Positions 7,380 to 14,443 of a DNA stretch of 40,145 bases are shown here, piece by piece. Positions within the stretch are counted from its first letter, which is position 1, and each line of letters begins with the position of its first letter. Under the pieces are notes generated by a model, which worked only from the letters and a program-made list of their open reading frames with translations, was not told where the DNA came from and ran no database searches. The DNA is taken from the NCBI GenBank assembly GCA_030524525.1, contig JAUNGI010000005.1:73047-113191 (forward strand). The letters run 5' to 3'. Source of the stretch: Lachnospiraceae bacterium. GTDB taxonomy: Bacteria; Bacillota; Clostridia; Lachnospirales; Lachnospiraceae. The position numbers and the translations under genes are program-made.

Positions 7380-8663
7380 ATGTTGGATTTACGGTTTGTA
7401 AGAGAAAATCCGGAGCTGGTAAAGCAGAATATCCGGAATAAGTTTCAGGATCAGAAGCTGCCGCTGGTGGACGAGGTCATCGCGCTGGATGAGCAGAGCC
7501 GCAGGGCAAAGCAGGAGGCGGACGGCCTGCGGGCGGAACGGAACCGGATCAGCAAGCAGATCGGCGGGCTGATGGCAAAGGGACAGAAGGAAGAAGCCGA
7601 GGCAATGAAGCGGAAGGTCAATGAATTTTCCGCGCATCTGGTGGAACTGGAGCAGCAGGAGGCGGAGCTTTCCGAAAAGATCCGCAAGATCATGCTGACG
7701 ATCCCGAACATCATCGACCCCAGCGTGCCCATCGGCAGGGACGATTCGGAAAACGTGGAGATCGAGCGCTACGGCGAGCCGGTCGTTCCGGATTTTGAGA
7801 TCCCCTACCACACCGAGATCATGGAACGCTTCTCCGGACTCGATCTGGACAGCGCCCGGCGCGTTGCCGGAAACGGCTTTTATTATCTGATGGGCGACAT
7901 TGCCCGGCTGCATTCGGCGGTCATCAGCTACGCCAGAGACTTTATGATCGACCGGGGCTTTACCTACTGCGTGCCGCCGTTTATGATCCGCAGCGACGTT
8001 GTGACCGGCGTTATGAGCTTTGCGGAGATGGATTCGATGATGTACAAAATCGAAGGGGAGGATCTGTATCTGATCGGTACGAGCGAGCATTCGATGATCG
8101 GCAAGTTTATCGACACGATCCAGCCGGAGGAGAAGCTGCCGTACACGCTGACGAGCTATTCCCCGTGCTTCCGTAAGGAAAAGGGCGCGCACGGCATTGA
8201 GGAGCGCGGCGTTTACCGGATCCATCAGTTTGAAAAGCAGGAGATGATCGTTGTCTGCAAGCCGGAGGATTCGATGAAGTGGTACGATAAGCTGTGGCAG
8301 AATACGGTGGATCTGTTCCGCTCTCTGGACATTCCGGTTCGGACGCTCGAATGCTGCTCCGGTGATCTGGCGGATCTGAAGGTAAAGAGCTGCGACGTGG
8401 AGGCATGGTCGCCGAGACAGAAGAAGTATTTTGAGGTCGGAAGCTGCTCGAATCTGGGAGACGCGCAGGCAAGAAGACTGAAGATCCGTGTTGCCGGAGA
8501 AAACGGAAAGTATTTCGCGCATACGCTGAACAATACGGTGGTGGCGCCGCCCCGGATGCTGATCGCCTTTTTGGAGAACAATTTGCAGGCGGACGGTTCG
8601 GTTCGGATCCCGGAGAAGCTTCGTCCGTATATGGGCGGAAAGACCGAGCTGCGGGCAGAATAA
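7380..8663 (+). CDS. serS: Seryl-tRNA synthetase
   Basis: Class II aminoacyl-tRNA synthetase that charges tRNA-Ser (and tRNA-Sec) with serine in the cytoplasm. It has 427 residues, the normal size. An N-terminal antiparallel coiled-coil arm (about residues 25-105, rich in Lys/Glu/Arg) binds the long variable arm of tRNA-Ser. The class II core follows, with IGTSEHSMIG, motif 2 (CFRKEKGAHGIEERGVYRIHQFEK) and motif 3 (HTLNNTVVAPPRMLIAFLENN). The start is ATG 7380, with AAAGGAAA 6 nt upstream. In-frame ATGs at 7251 and 7362 lie in the leader repeat or lack a ribosome site. Regulation is by the T-box at 6885-7098. Confidence 0.96.
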   Translation: MLDLRFVRENPELVKQNIRNKFQDQKLPLVDEVIALDEQSRRAKQEADGLRAERNRISKQIGGLMAKGQKEEAEAMKRKVNEFSAHLVELEQQEAELSEKIRKIMLTIPNIIDPSVPIGRDDSENVEIERYGEPVVPDFEIPYHTEIMERFSGLDLDSARRVAGNGFYYLMGDIARLHSAVISYARDFMIDRGFTYCVPPFMIRSDVVTGVMSFAEMDSMMYKIEGEDLYLIGTSEHSMIGKFIDTIQPEEKLPYTLTSYSPCFRKEKGAHGIEERGVYRIHQFEKQEMIVVCKPEDSMKWYDKLWQNTVDLFRSLDIPVRTLECCSGDLADLKVKSCDVEAWSPRQKKYFEVGSCSNLGDAQARRLKIRVAGENGKYFAHTLNNTVVAPPRMLIAFLENNLQADGSVRIPEKLRPYMGGKTELRAE

Positions 8664-8688
8664 TAATTAGAAAAGAGGGAAAACGGAT

Positions 8689-8940
8689 ATGCTGGAATTT
8701 CGTTATGACACACAGCTTCTGATCGAAGGAAAGGATCTGGATGAGGATGCGATCACAAAGTATTTTGTCGAGCATTTTCAGGGGGACTGTCTGCTGGCAG
8801 TCGGCGACGAGGAGCTGATCAAGGTGCATTTTCATACGAACGAGCCTTGGAAGGTGCTGGAATACTGCGCCGGACTCGGCGAGATCTATGATATCGTTGT
8901 AGAGGATATGGATCGTCAGTCCCGCGGGCTGCATGGCTGA
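8689..8940 (+). CDS. Stand-alone FakA/DAK2 C-terminal-like domain protein
   Basis: An 83-residue protein. It matches the end of the third domain of fatty-acid-kinase FakA and related DAK2/DhaL proteins: EFRYDTQLLIEG, DEDAITKYFVEHFQGDCLLAVGDEELIKVHFHTNEPWKVLEYC, GEIYDIVVEDMDRQ. It lacks the DhaL kinase domain and the DegV-like partner, so it cannot be a kinase by itself. A clear ribosome site (AAAGAGGGAAAA) shows it is expressed on its own. It lies 25 bp after serS and overlaps an alternative start of the next gene. Function unknown. Confidence 0.8.
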   Translation: MLEFRYDTQLLIEGKDLDEDAITKYFVEHFQGDCLLAVGDEELIKVHFHTNEPWKVLEYCAGLGEIYDIVVEDMDRQSRGLHG

Positions 8941-8959
8941 GGATCGGGAAGGATTTGGG

Positions 8960-9643
8960 ATGGAAACTGAAATTGCAGATGCGTTGATCGCCAATCTGTT
9001 TACGACGGAGGAGACGCTCGCGAAGGAGCTGTTCGAAGGACGACGCTATCCGTGGGAGGTGCTTCCGCTGATTCGCGAGTTTATTCTGCGGCTGGGGGAG
9101 ACGCTTCCTGCCGGGGAGTACGAACGGCGCGGAGAAGCGATCTGGGTCGCGAGGGACGCAAAGGTGGCGGAGAGCGCGTTTCTTGCGGGGCCGTGCATCA
9201 TCGATCACGAAGCCGAGGTGCGGCACTGCGCTTTTGTCCGCGGCAGCGCGCTGATCGGGAAACAAGCGGTGGTCGGCAACTCGACCGAGCTGAAAAACGT
9301 GATCCTGTTCAATCGCGTGCAGGTTCCTCATTATAACTATGTCGGGGATTCTATCCTCGGTTTTCGGTCGCATATGGGCGCGGGCTCGATCACTTCCAAC
9401 GTGAAATCGGACAAAACCAACGTGGTGGTGAAGCAGGGCGACGTCCGGCTGGAAACCGGAATGCGCAAGTTCGGCGCAATGCTCGGCGATTATGTGGAGA
9501 TCGGCTGCGGCAGCGTGCTGAATCCGGGAACGGTCGTCGGGCGGAACAGCAGCGTTTATCCGCTGTCGAGCGTGCGCGGGGTGATCCCGCCCGGCCGAAT
9601 CTACAAAAATCAGGGCGAGATCGTGGAAAGACAGACGCGGTAA
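8960..9643 (+). CDS. Left-handed beta-helix (LbH) acyltransferase-like protein, UDP-GlcNAc pyrophosphorylase-related
   Basis: A 227-residue protein with hexapeptide-repeat (left-handed beta-helix) character from about residue 60 on: AIWVARDAKVAESAFLAGPCIIDHEAEVRHCAFVRGSALIG..VVGNSTELKNVILF, GDSILGFRSHMGAGSITSNVKSDK, VEIGCGSVLNPGTVVGRNSSVYPLSSVRGVIP. The HMGAGSITSNVKSDK segment resembles GlmU-type C-terminal domains, but no pyrophosphorylase domain is present. The N-terminal 60 residues are helical. The start at 8960 has GGAAGG 7 nt upstream; ATG 8933, overlapping the previous stop, is an alternative. Acyl or nucleotide-sugar substrate unknown. Confidence 0.82.
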   Translation: METEIADALIANLFTTEETLAKELFEGRRYPWEVLPLIREFILRLGETLPAGEYERRGEAIWVARDAKVAESAFLAGPCIIDHEAEVRHCAFVRGSALIGKQAVVGNSTELKNVILFNRVQVPHYNYVGDSILGFRSHMGAGSITSNVKSDKTNVVVKQGDVRLETGMRKFGAMLGDYVEIGCGSVLNPGTVVGRNSSVYPLSSVRGVIPPGRIYKNQGEIVERQTR

Positions 9644-9686
9644 GGCAGAAGATAAATAAGGTTGTTACGTCATGGAGGAAAAAACG

Positions 9687-10784
9687 ATGGATCTGAATTT
9701 AAGACCTGCAAATGAATGCAGATACGACGCGGTTTCTTTGGGCGAGGTCATGCTTCGCCTCGATCCGGGCGAGGGGCGCATCCGAACCGCCCGCTCGTTC
9801 CGCGCATGGGAGGGCGGCGGCGAGTATAACGTCGTTCGAGGACTGCGCCGTTGCTTTGGGCTGAAAACCGGCGTGATCACGGCGTTTGCGGAGAACGAGA
9901 TCGGGCTTTTGATGGAGGACTTTATTTTGCAGGGCGGCGTGGACACCTCGCTGATCCGCTGGATGAAGACCGACGGGATCGGCAGGATCTGCCGGAACGG
10001 GCTGAATTTTACCGAGCGCGGGTTCGGCATCCGGGGAGCCGTCGGCTGCTCCGATCGGGCAAATACCGCGATCTCCAAGGCGACGCCCGAGGATTTTGAT
10101 TTTGACTACATTTTCGGCGAGCTGGGCGTTCGTTGGCTGCATACGGGCGGCATTTACGCGGCGCTTTCCGAGCAGTCGAGCGAGACCGTTCTTGCCGCCA
10201 TCAAAACGGCAAAGAAGTACGGCACGGTCGTTTCGTACGATCTGAATTACCGCCCGTCCATGTGGAGCGCCATCGGCGGGAAGGCAAAGGCGCAGGAGGT
10301 CAACCGGGAGATCGCCCAATATGTGGACGTGATGATCGGCAACGAGGAGGATTTTACCGCCTGCCTCGGCTTTGAGATCGAAGGCAACGACGAGAACCTC
10401 AAGGAGCTGAATCTGGAGGGCTATAAGAAGATGATCAACGAAGCCGCCAAGACCTATCCGAACTTCAAGGCGGTGGCAACGACGCTGCGGGAGGTCAAGA
10501 CCGCTACGGTCAACGATTGGAGCGCGATCTGCTGGGCGGACGGAGAAATCTACAAGGCGAAGGATTATAAGGGACTGGAGATCCTCGACCGGGTCGGCGG
10601 CGGCGATTCGTTTGCGTCCGGACTGATCTACGGGCTGATGACGAGCGGAGACGCAGAGCTTGCCGTGAACTACGGAGCGGCGCACGGCGCACTTGCAATG
10701 ACGACGCCGGGCGATACGACAATGGCGAGCAAAAAGGAAGTCGAGGCGATTATGGGCGGCGCAGGCGCGAGAGTGCAGCGCTAG
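9687..10784 (+). CDS. kdgK: PfkB-family sugar kinase, probable 2-dehydro-3-deoxygluconokinase
   Basis: Ribokinase-like carbohydrate kinase of 365 residues. SLGEVMLRLDPGEGRIRTA at the N-terminus and the C-terminal DRVGGGDSFASGLIYGL (catalytic-base Asp and anion hole) are visible. GEYNVVRGLRRCFGLKTGVITAF and SYDLNYRPSMW are typical of KDG kinases, which phosphorylate 2-keto-3-deoxygluconate in pectin/uronate catabolism. No KDPG aldolase or uronate genes are in the window, so the substrate is inferred from sequence style. GGAGG (9674-9678) dictates the start at 9687 rather than the ATG at 9672. A short hairpin (AAAGCC/GGCTTT, 10789-10806) follows the stop. Confidence 0.88.
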   Translation: MDLNLRPANECRYDAVSLGEVMLRLDPGEGRIRTARSFRAWEGGGEYNVVRGLRRCFGLKTGVITAFAENEIGLLMEDFILQGGVDTSLIRWMKTDGIGRICRNGLNFTERGFGIRGAVGCSDRANTAISKATPEDFDFDYIFGELGVRWLHTGGIYAALSEQSSETVLAAIKTAKKYGTVVSYDLNYRPSMWSAIGGKAKAQEVNREIAQYVDVMIGNEEDFTACLGFEIEGNDENLKELNLEGYKKMINEAAKTYPNFKAVATTLREVKTATVNDWSAICWADGEIYKAKDYKGLEILDRVGGGDSFASGLIYGLMTSGDAELAVNYGAAHGALAMTTPGDTTMASKKEVEAIMGGAGARVQR

Positions 10785-10806
10785 AACAAAAGCCGGTTGC
10801 GGCTTT

Positions 10807-10959
10807 GTGAGGAAATTATTGAACAAGGCGTTTAAGGAAGCCTGCGATCTGCTCTGTACGATCCCGATGGCGGAAAGCTCATATGCGTCCTCCTTTAACG
10901 TAAGCTGCGCGGCTTCCATTTTGATGTATGAGATCACGAGACAGCGGGAGGGCAGGTAA
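10807..10959 (+). pseudogene. Remnant of a TrmH/SpoU-family rRNA methyltransferase (C-terminus only)
   Basis: Reading from 10807, about 50 codons end at TAA 10957. They match the C-terminal knot of TrmH/RlmB methyltransferases: KEACDLLCTIPM, then SSFNVSCAASILMYEITRQR. The S-adenosylmethionine-binding knot loop IPM and the SxNVSxAA..LxYExxRQR pattern are intact, but the rest of the enzyme is missing. There is no clear ribosome site, so this is a decayed fragment left between kdgK and the ICE. Confidence 0.75.
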
Positions 10960-11022
10960 GCAGATTGGGAGAATGATGATTCTAAGGCTTCCGTGTGAAA
11001 TCCTACCTTGCAAAATAAGAGA

Positions 11023-11075
11023 AGCCGTCGCCCCATAGACCTTGACGGATCTATAGGGCGGCGGCTCCTTTTTTT
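11023..11075 (+). terminator. Strong Rho-independent terminator at the chromosome/ICE transition
   Basis: AGCCGTCGCCCCATAGA (11023-11039) pairs with TCTATAGGGCGGCGGCT (11050-11066), with two mispaired or wobble positions, and is followed by CCTTTTTTT. It is the last recognisable chromosomal element before the leftward integrase. Confidence 0.85.
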
Positions 11076-11221
11076 CTTCTATAGGAAACTTAGCTGCTCT
11101 CAGAACTTCCCTGCGTTGGCAGCTTCCTCGATGGAAACAGTACACCTTGATTCTATTGACTTTTTCGGCATTTTTGTTAGTTATGTGAATGCTACTACGG
11201 TAATCGCAAGGAAATGCTTAC

Positions 11222-12280
11222 TTATTTTATTTTTTGAATTTCCTGTTGCAACTGCTCCATTGTTCTGTGTGTGTATACCCTCTCGGTAATATCCTCGATA
11301 GCATGACCAACGATAAGCTTCAGGATATAATCGTTCATGCCAGATTCCTTGGCTAAAGTAATGAATGTGTGCCGGGTATCATGTGGTCGATGAGAAAGCC
11401 CTAGCTTTTTATTGATTTTGTCAAATCTACCACGATATTTATCATAGGTCAGGTGAGTTCCCTGTTGACCGTTTGGATCATTAAAAAGATATTTACTGCC
11501 AAGGCTCTGAGCCAGCTTGTAGTTGTTAGCTACCAAGTCTCGGATACGTGGATGTATAGGAACACATCGATTGCGCCCTGCATCTGTTTTTAGCCCACCG
11601 TAACATGTCCAGTTTATCAAATCTATGTCGCTTATTTGCAAAATTGCTAGTTCTTGAGGACGCCAACCGCTGTATATCCCAATCAGTACCATATCCACAA
11701 AAGGGAAGTCAACATGATCCCATAATAATTGTATTTCGTCATTGCTGTATGGAATTCGGATAATCTTTGGGCTTTCACTTTTCAATCTGTCGCATAGTGC
11801 AGCATAGTCCTTGTCTACGATATCACACTTAAGGCAGTATCTGTACATGAGATTGTATAAGCTTTTCATCCTTTGCTTAGTGCTGTTGCCAACATTCGCG
11901 TTCTGGATGCAGCCCTCAAGATGGTTTGCGCGGATATCACGCATACGCATTTTGTGCAGTGGTTTCGAATGATTAAAAGCGCTAACCCAAGTACGCCTTG
12001 CACTTGGGACAATGGAAGGGAAATGTATCGAGCTCCACCGTTCATAAACTTCTGCAAAGGTTATAGAATCTGTCTTGATATCATAAGGATTTTCATTGTA
12101 ATTTACAAGAGCAGCCAGAGCGGCCTGTTTAGTAGGGTAGTATCCAATAGTTATATATCTTTGTTTGGTGTTTCCAGTAACTTCGTCGATTTCCCATCCG
12201 GTAGTTTTGCGAGCAATCCAAGGATTACGCCGGTTCCCTGATAATTTGTATACACTTCCGAATCCATTTGGTAATTTCAC
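11222..12280 (-). CDS. int: Tyrosine-type site-specific integrase
   Basis: Lambda-family recombinase of 352 residues that would integrate and excise the element. An N-terminal arm-binding part (VKLPNGFGSVYKL; TIGYYPTKQAAL) and a core-binding part (about 70-170) precede the catalytic domain. Catalytic residues are Arg207 (GWRPQEL), Lys231 (GLKTDAG), His300 and Arg303 (HDTRHTF), His326 (VGHA) and Tyr336 (RVYTH). I start it at GTG 12280. AAGGACGG lies 5-8 nt upstream, and the promoter -10 (12316-12321) shows that the in-frame ATG at 12325 would lie upstream of the transcription start. Its promoter carries an operator copy also found at the XRE gene. Confidence 0.95.
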   Translation of the reverse strand: MKLPNGFGSVYKLSGNRRNPWIARKTTGWEIDEVTGNTKQRYITIGYYPTKQAALAALVNYNENPYDIKTDSITFAEVYERWSSIHFPSIVPSARRTWVSAFNHSKPLHKMRMRDIRANHLEGCIQNANVGNSTKQRMKSLYNLMYRYCLKCDIVDKDYAALCDRLKSESPKIIRIPYSNDEIQLLWDHVDFPFVDMVLIGIYSGWRPQELAILQISDIDLINWTCYGGLKTDAGRNRCVPIHPRIRDLVANNYKLAQSLGSKYLFNDPNGQQGTHLTYDKYRGRFDKINKKLGLSHRPHDTRHTFITLAKESGMNDYILKLIVGHAIEDITERVYTHRTMEQLQQEIQKIK

Positions 12281-12315
12281 AACAACACCGTCCTTAATTT
12301 TTTTCCATACTGTAA

Positions 12316-12345
12316 AGCATAACATAAAAATACAACTAAGTCAAA
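12316..12345 (-). promoter_or_regulatory. Integrase promoter overlapped by an operator
   Basis: On the minus strand, TTGACT (complement of 12339-12344), a 17-nt spacer and TATGCT (complement of 12316-12321) lead to a start near 12309. The operator TTTGACTTAGT (complement of 12335-12345) covers the -35. The same -35, spacing and -10 occur at the second XRE gene (13491-13520). Confidence 0.75.
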
Positions 12346-12404
12346 TGAAGATGCAGCAAAATGCACGATTGAGTATGACCTGAAATTGTATCTCCCCTAT
12401 CAAT

Positions 12405-12437
12405 TTTGACTGAGTCATGTGCAGAATTTGGCTGAGT
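12405..12437 (+). promoter_or_regulatory. Paired operators, degenerate promoter upstream of small-gene copy 1
   Basis: TTTGACTGAGT at 12405-12415 and TTTGGCTGAGT at 12427-12437 are spaced 22 bp, like the pair at 13538 and 13560. The rightward -35 hexamer that is TTGACA in the other copy reads ATCAAT here, and the -10 is CAGAAT, so rightward transcription from this copy is probably weak. Confidence 0.65.
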
Positions 12438-12456
12438 AGAAGAAGGGAGCAAGAAA

Positions 12457-12654
12457 ATGAGTGTTGATTTGGACTATCGAAGAGCCTTTATCAAGTTAAT
12501 AAATCAAATGAATGATGATGATGTGCAACGGATGTTGATCCATGCTTCTGGATATGAAGCCGGAAAAGTTGTGTGTGCAGTAAACAGGAATTTAAGTACT
12601 TTTACTCTCCCTTTTCTTTATGCTGAATTTCCAACAACTGATCGATCTGTTTGA
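12457..12654 (+). pseudogene. Degenerate copy 1 of the ICE small gene
   Basis: The first 37 codons (MSVDLDYRRAFIKLINQMND..., up to YEAGK) match the intact copy at 13590-13781 almost residue for residue, including the ribosome site GGGAGCAAGAAA. The remaining 28 residues are unrelated. They overlap, on the opposite strand, the 3' end of the frameshifted XRE gene, so the copy looks truncated by recombination. Whether the product is made is unknown; the upstream promoter also looks damaged. Confidence 0.65.
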
Positions 12655-12939
12655 GGACATACTCTTGATATTCTGGCTTTAGCTCTTTGAATGTTAAATA
12701 GGCTAACTCTGCTAATTGATTAGGTTGTTCGTTAAACATATCACCTTCACCATTTTTTACCATTCTTCTCTCACATTAAAAGCAGAAGAGATAAGTTTAA
12801 TAAGGCGGTCATTTACATTGCGGTTTCCTAATTCAATTCCGGCTATGTAGCCATTTGATATGGATATAGCTTTTGCAAATTTGGCTTGAGATAAACCCAT
12901 TTTTAAGCGTAATTCCTTGATTCTCTGATTGGCATTCAT
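12602..12939 (-). pseudogene. XRE-family regulator interrupted by a frameshift
   Basis: From ATG 12939 (ribosome site AAGGGGGTG) the reading frame encodes a helix-turn-helix, MNANQRIKELRLKMGLSQ, then AKFAKAISISNGYIAGIELG, and stops at 12757 right after REEW. The next frame continues from 12760 without interruption. It reads VKNGEGDMFNEQPNQ, then LAELAYLTFKELKPEYQEYV, and stops at TTA 12602-12604. Intact relatives carry EEW-x-x-NGEG in one frame, as does the neighbouring XRE protein (ANWVMNGEG), so a single G seems to have been lost at TGG(G)TA. Either it is a pseudogene, the 60-residue HTH alone works, or the base is a sequencing error. Confidence 0.72.
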
Positions 12940-13095
12940 CGCGACACCCCCTTCTCTTATGGCACTTACAATATCATAAAAGCAAAAAGAAAGGGTTGAC
13001 TCCAGATCGACCGGTACCAATGGCGGGCGGCGGACAAGCCGAAGCATCCGCCAAAAAAAAGACAGGGAACCGGAAGCAGAAAAAGGAATAGTAGT

Positions 13096-13464
13096 TTATA
13101 TACTTACATCTGATTTGTTTGGTTCAAAAAGAAATGCCTTTTTTACGCTGTCTAAGGAATTGGCAAAAGCTAGGAGGGCAACGATTTCTTCATCGGGCAT
13201 TTTATAGATTTTCTTTAAAAGTGCAGCTTTTGCAGCGGATAGTGAAGGAGAGATTTTTTCCGAACCCTCCCCATTCATAACCCAATTTGCCGAATAACCA
13301 TAAGTTTCCTCTATCAACTTCGCCAATGTATCTGAGATATTATTTTTTTTGCCTTTCACCAATAAATTTACATAGTTGGCACTTATTCCAAGACTCTCAG
13401 CAAATTCAACTTGCTTGATGTTACATTCTTGGATTATCAATTTTATCCTATCACTTAAGGTCAT
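13096..13464 (-). CDS. XRE-family transcriptional repressor of the ICE control region
   Basis: 122-residue phage-repressor-like protein. The helix-turn-helix spans about residues 5-60 (LSDRIKLIIQECNIKQVEFA, then ESLGISANYVNLLVKGKK), followed by GYSANWVMNGEGSEK and a helical C-terminus (AALLKKIYKMPDEEIVALLAFANSL). The start at 13464 has GAGGTGA upstream; the in-frame ATG at 13500 lies before the likely transcription start. It is divergent from the small-gene/HTH operon. The intervening operators TTTGACTNAGT overlap both promoters, so autoregulation plus repression of the rightward operon and the integrase is a reasonable inference. Confidence 0.85.
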   Translation of the reverse strand: MTLSDRIKLIIQECNIKQVEFAESLGISANYVNLLVKGKKNNISDTLAKLIEETYGYSANWVMNGEGSEKISPSLSAAKAALLKKIYKMPDEEIVALLAFANSLDSVKKAFLFEPNKSDVSI

Positions 13465-13490
13465 CCTAATTTCACCTCGATTCTGCATAG

Positions 13491-13570
13491 AGCATAGCAT
13501 ATAAAAACTACTTAGTCAAACAAAAACGCACTTGACATTTGACTGAGTTAGATATAGAATTTGACTGAGT
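13491..13570. promoter_or_regulatory. Divergent promoter-operator region of the ICE switch
   Basis: Leftward promoter: TTGACT (complement of 13514-13519), 17 nt, TATGCT (complement of 13491-13496). Rightward promoter: TTGACA (13532-13537), 17 nt, TAGAAT (13555-13560). Three copies of the operator TTTGACTNAGT are present: reversed at 13510-13520 over the leftward -35, at 13538-13548 inside the rightward spacer, and at 13560-13570 just after the rightward -10. The last two are 22 bp apart, about two helical turns. Confidence 0.78.
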
Positions 13571-13589
13571 AAAAGAAAGGAGCAAGAAA

Positions 13590-13781
13590 ATGAGCGTTGA
13601 TTTGGACAATCGAAGAGCCCTTATCAAGTTAATAAATCAAATGAACGATGATGACGTGCAACGGATGTTGGTCTATGCTGCTGGATATGAAGCTGGAAAA
13701 ATTGGTAAAATATGCTATTTGGAACAAAAAAGAAAGCAGCAAAATCTGGATGATAATTACAACAAAACAGGGGTGAATTAA
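13590..13781 (+). CDS. Small ICE protein of unknown function, intact copy
   Basis: A 63-residue acidic/basic helical protein starting MSVDLDNRRALIKLINQMND, with a lysine-rich tail (EQKRKQQN). It is first in the rightward operon, with the ribosome site AAGGAGC 8 nt upstream, and is followed after 2 nt by the small HTH gene. Copy 1 at 12457 shares its 5' part and operators. I do not recognise a family. Its place opposite the repressor suggests a control role, but this is inference only. Confidence 0.75.
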   Translation: MSVDLDNRRALIKLINQMNDDDVQRMLVYAAGYEAGKIGKICYLEQKRKQQNLDDNYNKTGVN

Positions 13782-13783
13782 AA

Positions 13784-13987
13784 ATGAAGAAAATAACACC
13801 AGAACAGGCGGCTGCGGTTATGGGTTGTAGTCCACAATTTGTGCGAATCGGTTTGCAGCGAGGCATTTTGGATATCGGTGATGCGGTGCAGATGTCAACG
13901 CAGTTTACATACAATATTAGTCCCGCAAAACTGGCAGAACGTCAAGGGATCACCTTGGAACAACTGGAAAAAATGGTAAATTCCTGA
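13784..13987 (+). CDS. Small helix-turn-helix DNA-binding protein (excisionase-like)
   Basis: A 67-residue protein with a MerR/excisionase-type HTH: ITPEQAAAVMGCSPQFVRIG, then LQRGILDIGDAV. This is the pattern of HTH_17 proteins, where a recognition helix follows the turn at G-C-S. The C-terminus (SPAKLAERQGITLEQLEKMV) is helical. Its size and position in the operon facing the repressor fit a recombination directionality factor or a small regulator of excision. It does not sit beside the integrase. It starts 2 nt after the preceding stop and is probably coupled to it. Confidence 0.75.
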   Translation: MKKITPEQAAAVMGCSPQFVRIGLQRGILDIGDAVQMSTQFTYNISPAKLAERQGITLEQLEKMVNS

Positions 13988-14008
13988 TGGAGTGGAAAAG
14001 AATGGGTT

Positions 14009-14057
14009 AGCAGCGCTTCGGAGCGGACGGGCGTAAGTCCGGCTCTTCGGCGCTGCT
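14009..14057 (+). ncRNA. Structured RNA element 1 (acceptor-like stem with long hairpin)
   Basis: AGCAGCGC (14009-14016) pairs perfectly with GCGCTGCT (14050-14057). Inside, TTCG faces TTCG, and GAGC-GGAC pairs with GTCC-G-GCTC around the loop GGGCGTAA. The outer stem is nearly the same as the acceptor-like stems of the elements at 14352 and 14717. The following GCTGCTATAAAACTGCATAT is identical to that after element 2. It lies in the 130-bp gap between two small genes. Not a known family to me; no T-arm is present in this copy. Confidence 0.6.
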
Positions 14058-14117
14058 ATAAAACTGCATATGGGATTGTGATTGTTGACAGCAGACCATG
14101 GAGGAAGGAGTAAGGGC

Positions 14118-14345
14118 ATGAATAAATCCAGAAGGAAACAACTCACTGAAGCGTCTAAATTGATCGTATCAGCTCAGGCGATTATCGAAAGCGTAAGAGA
14201 TGCCGAACAGGAAGCTTTCGACAACATGCCGGAATCTATTCAGCAGTCGGAGCGAGGGGAAACAATGGAGGAATATATTGATACGTTGGACGATGCATAT
14301 GAACAGTGTGACGATCTGCAACAACTTATCGAGGAAATGCAATAA
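14118..14345 (+). CDS. Small acidic coiled-coil protein common in phages and ICEs
   Basis: A 75-residue highly charged helical protein with a recognisable but functionally uncharacterised pattern: KLIVSAQAIIESVRDAEQEA, FDNMPESIQQSERGE, and an acidic coiled-coil tail (TMEEYIDTLDDAYEQCDDLQ). The start at 14118 is set by GGAGGAAGGAG upstream; an ATG at 14082 in the same frame is not preceded by a ribosome site. RNA elements lie on both sides of the gene. Confidence 0.78.
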   Translation: MNKSRRKQLTEASKLIVSAQAIIESVRDAEQEAFDNMPESIQQSERGETMEEYIDTLDDAYEQCDDLQQLIEEMQ

Positions 14346-14351
14346 CAAGGC

Positions 14352-14411
14352 GCAGCGTTCGCGGGAAGTGGTCTCTTCGGAGGTCATCGGGGTTCGAGTC
14401 CCCACGCTGCT
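14352..14411 (+). ncRNA. tRNA-like element 2 (acceptor stem and T-arm, no anticodon arm)
   Basis: A 7-bp acceptor-like stem pairs GCAGCGT (14352-14358) with ACGCTGC (14404-14410), and T follows at the discriminator position. A perfect T-arm has GGGG (14389-14392), the loop TTCGAGT (14393-14399) and CCCC (14400-14403). Between them, the D-loop-like AAGTGGT (14366-14372) and variable-loop-like GGTCATC remain. Instead of an anticodon arm there is a hairpin capped by TTCG (14369-14388). The total is 60 nt, too short for a canonical tRNA, and no CCA is encoded. Best read as a tRNA-derived structured RNA. Confidence 0.68.
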
Positions 14412-14443
14412 ATAAAACTGCATATGGACTTGTGCTTAAAAAA

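Noticed and set aside
12281-12325. ATG start at 12325 for the integrase
   Set aside because: It lies upstream of the predicted -10 and start of transcription; GTG 12280 has a ribosome site.
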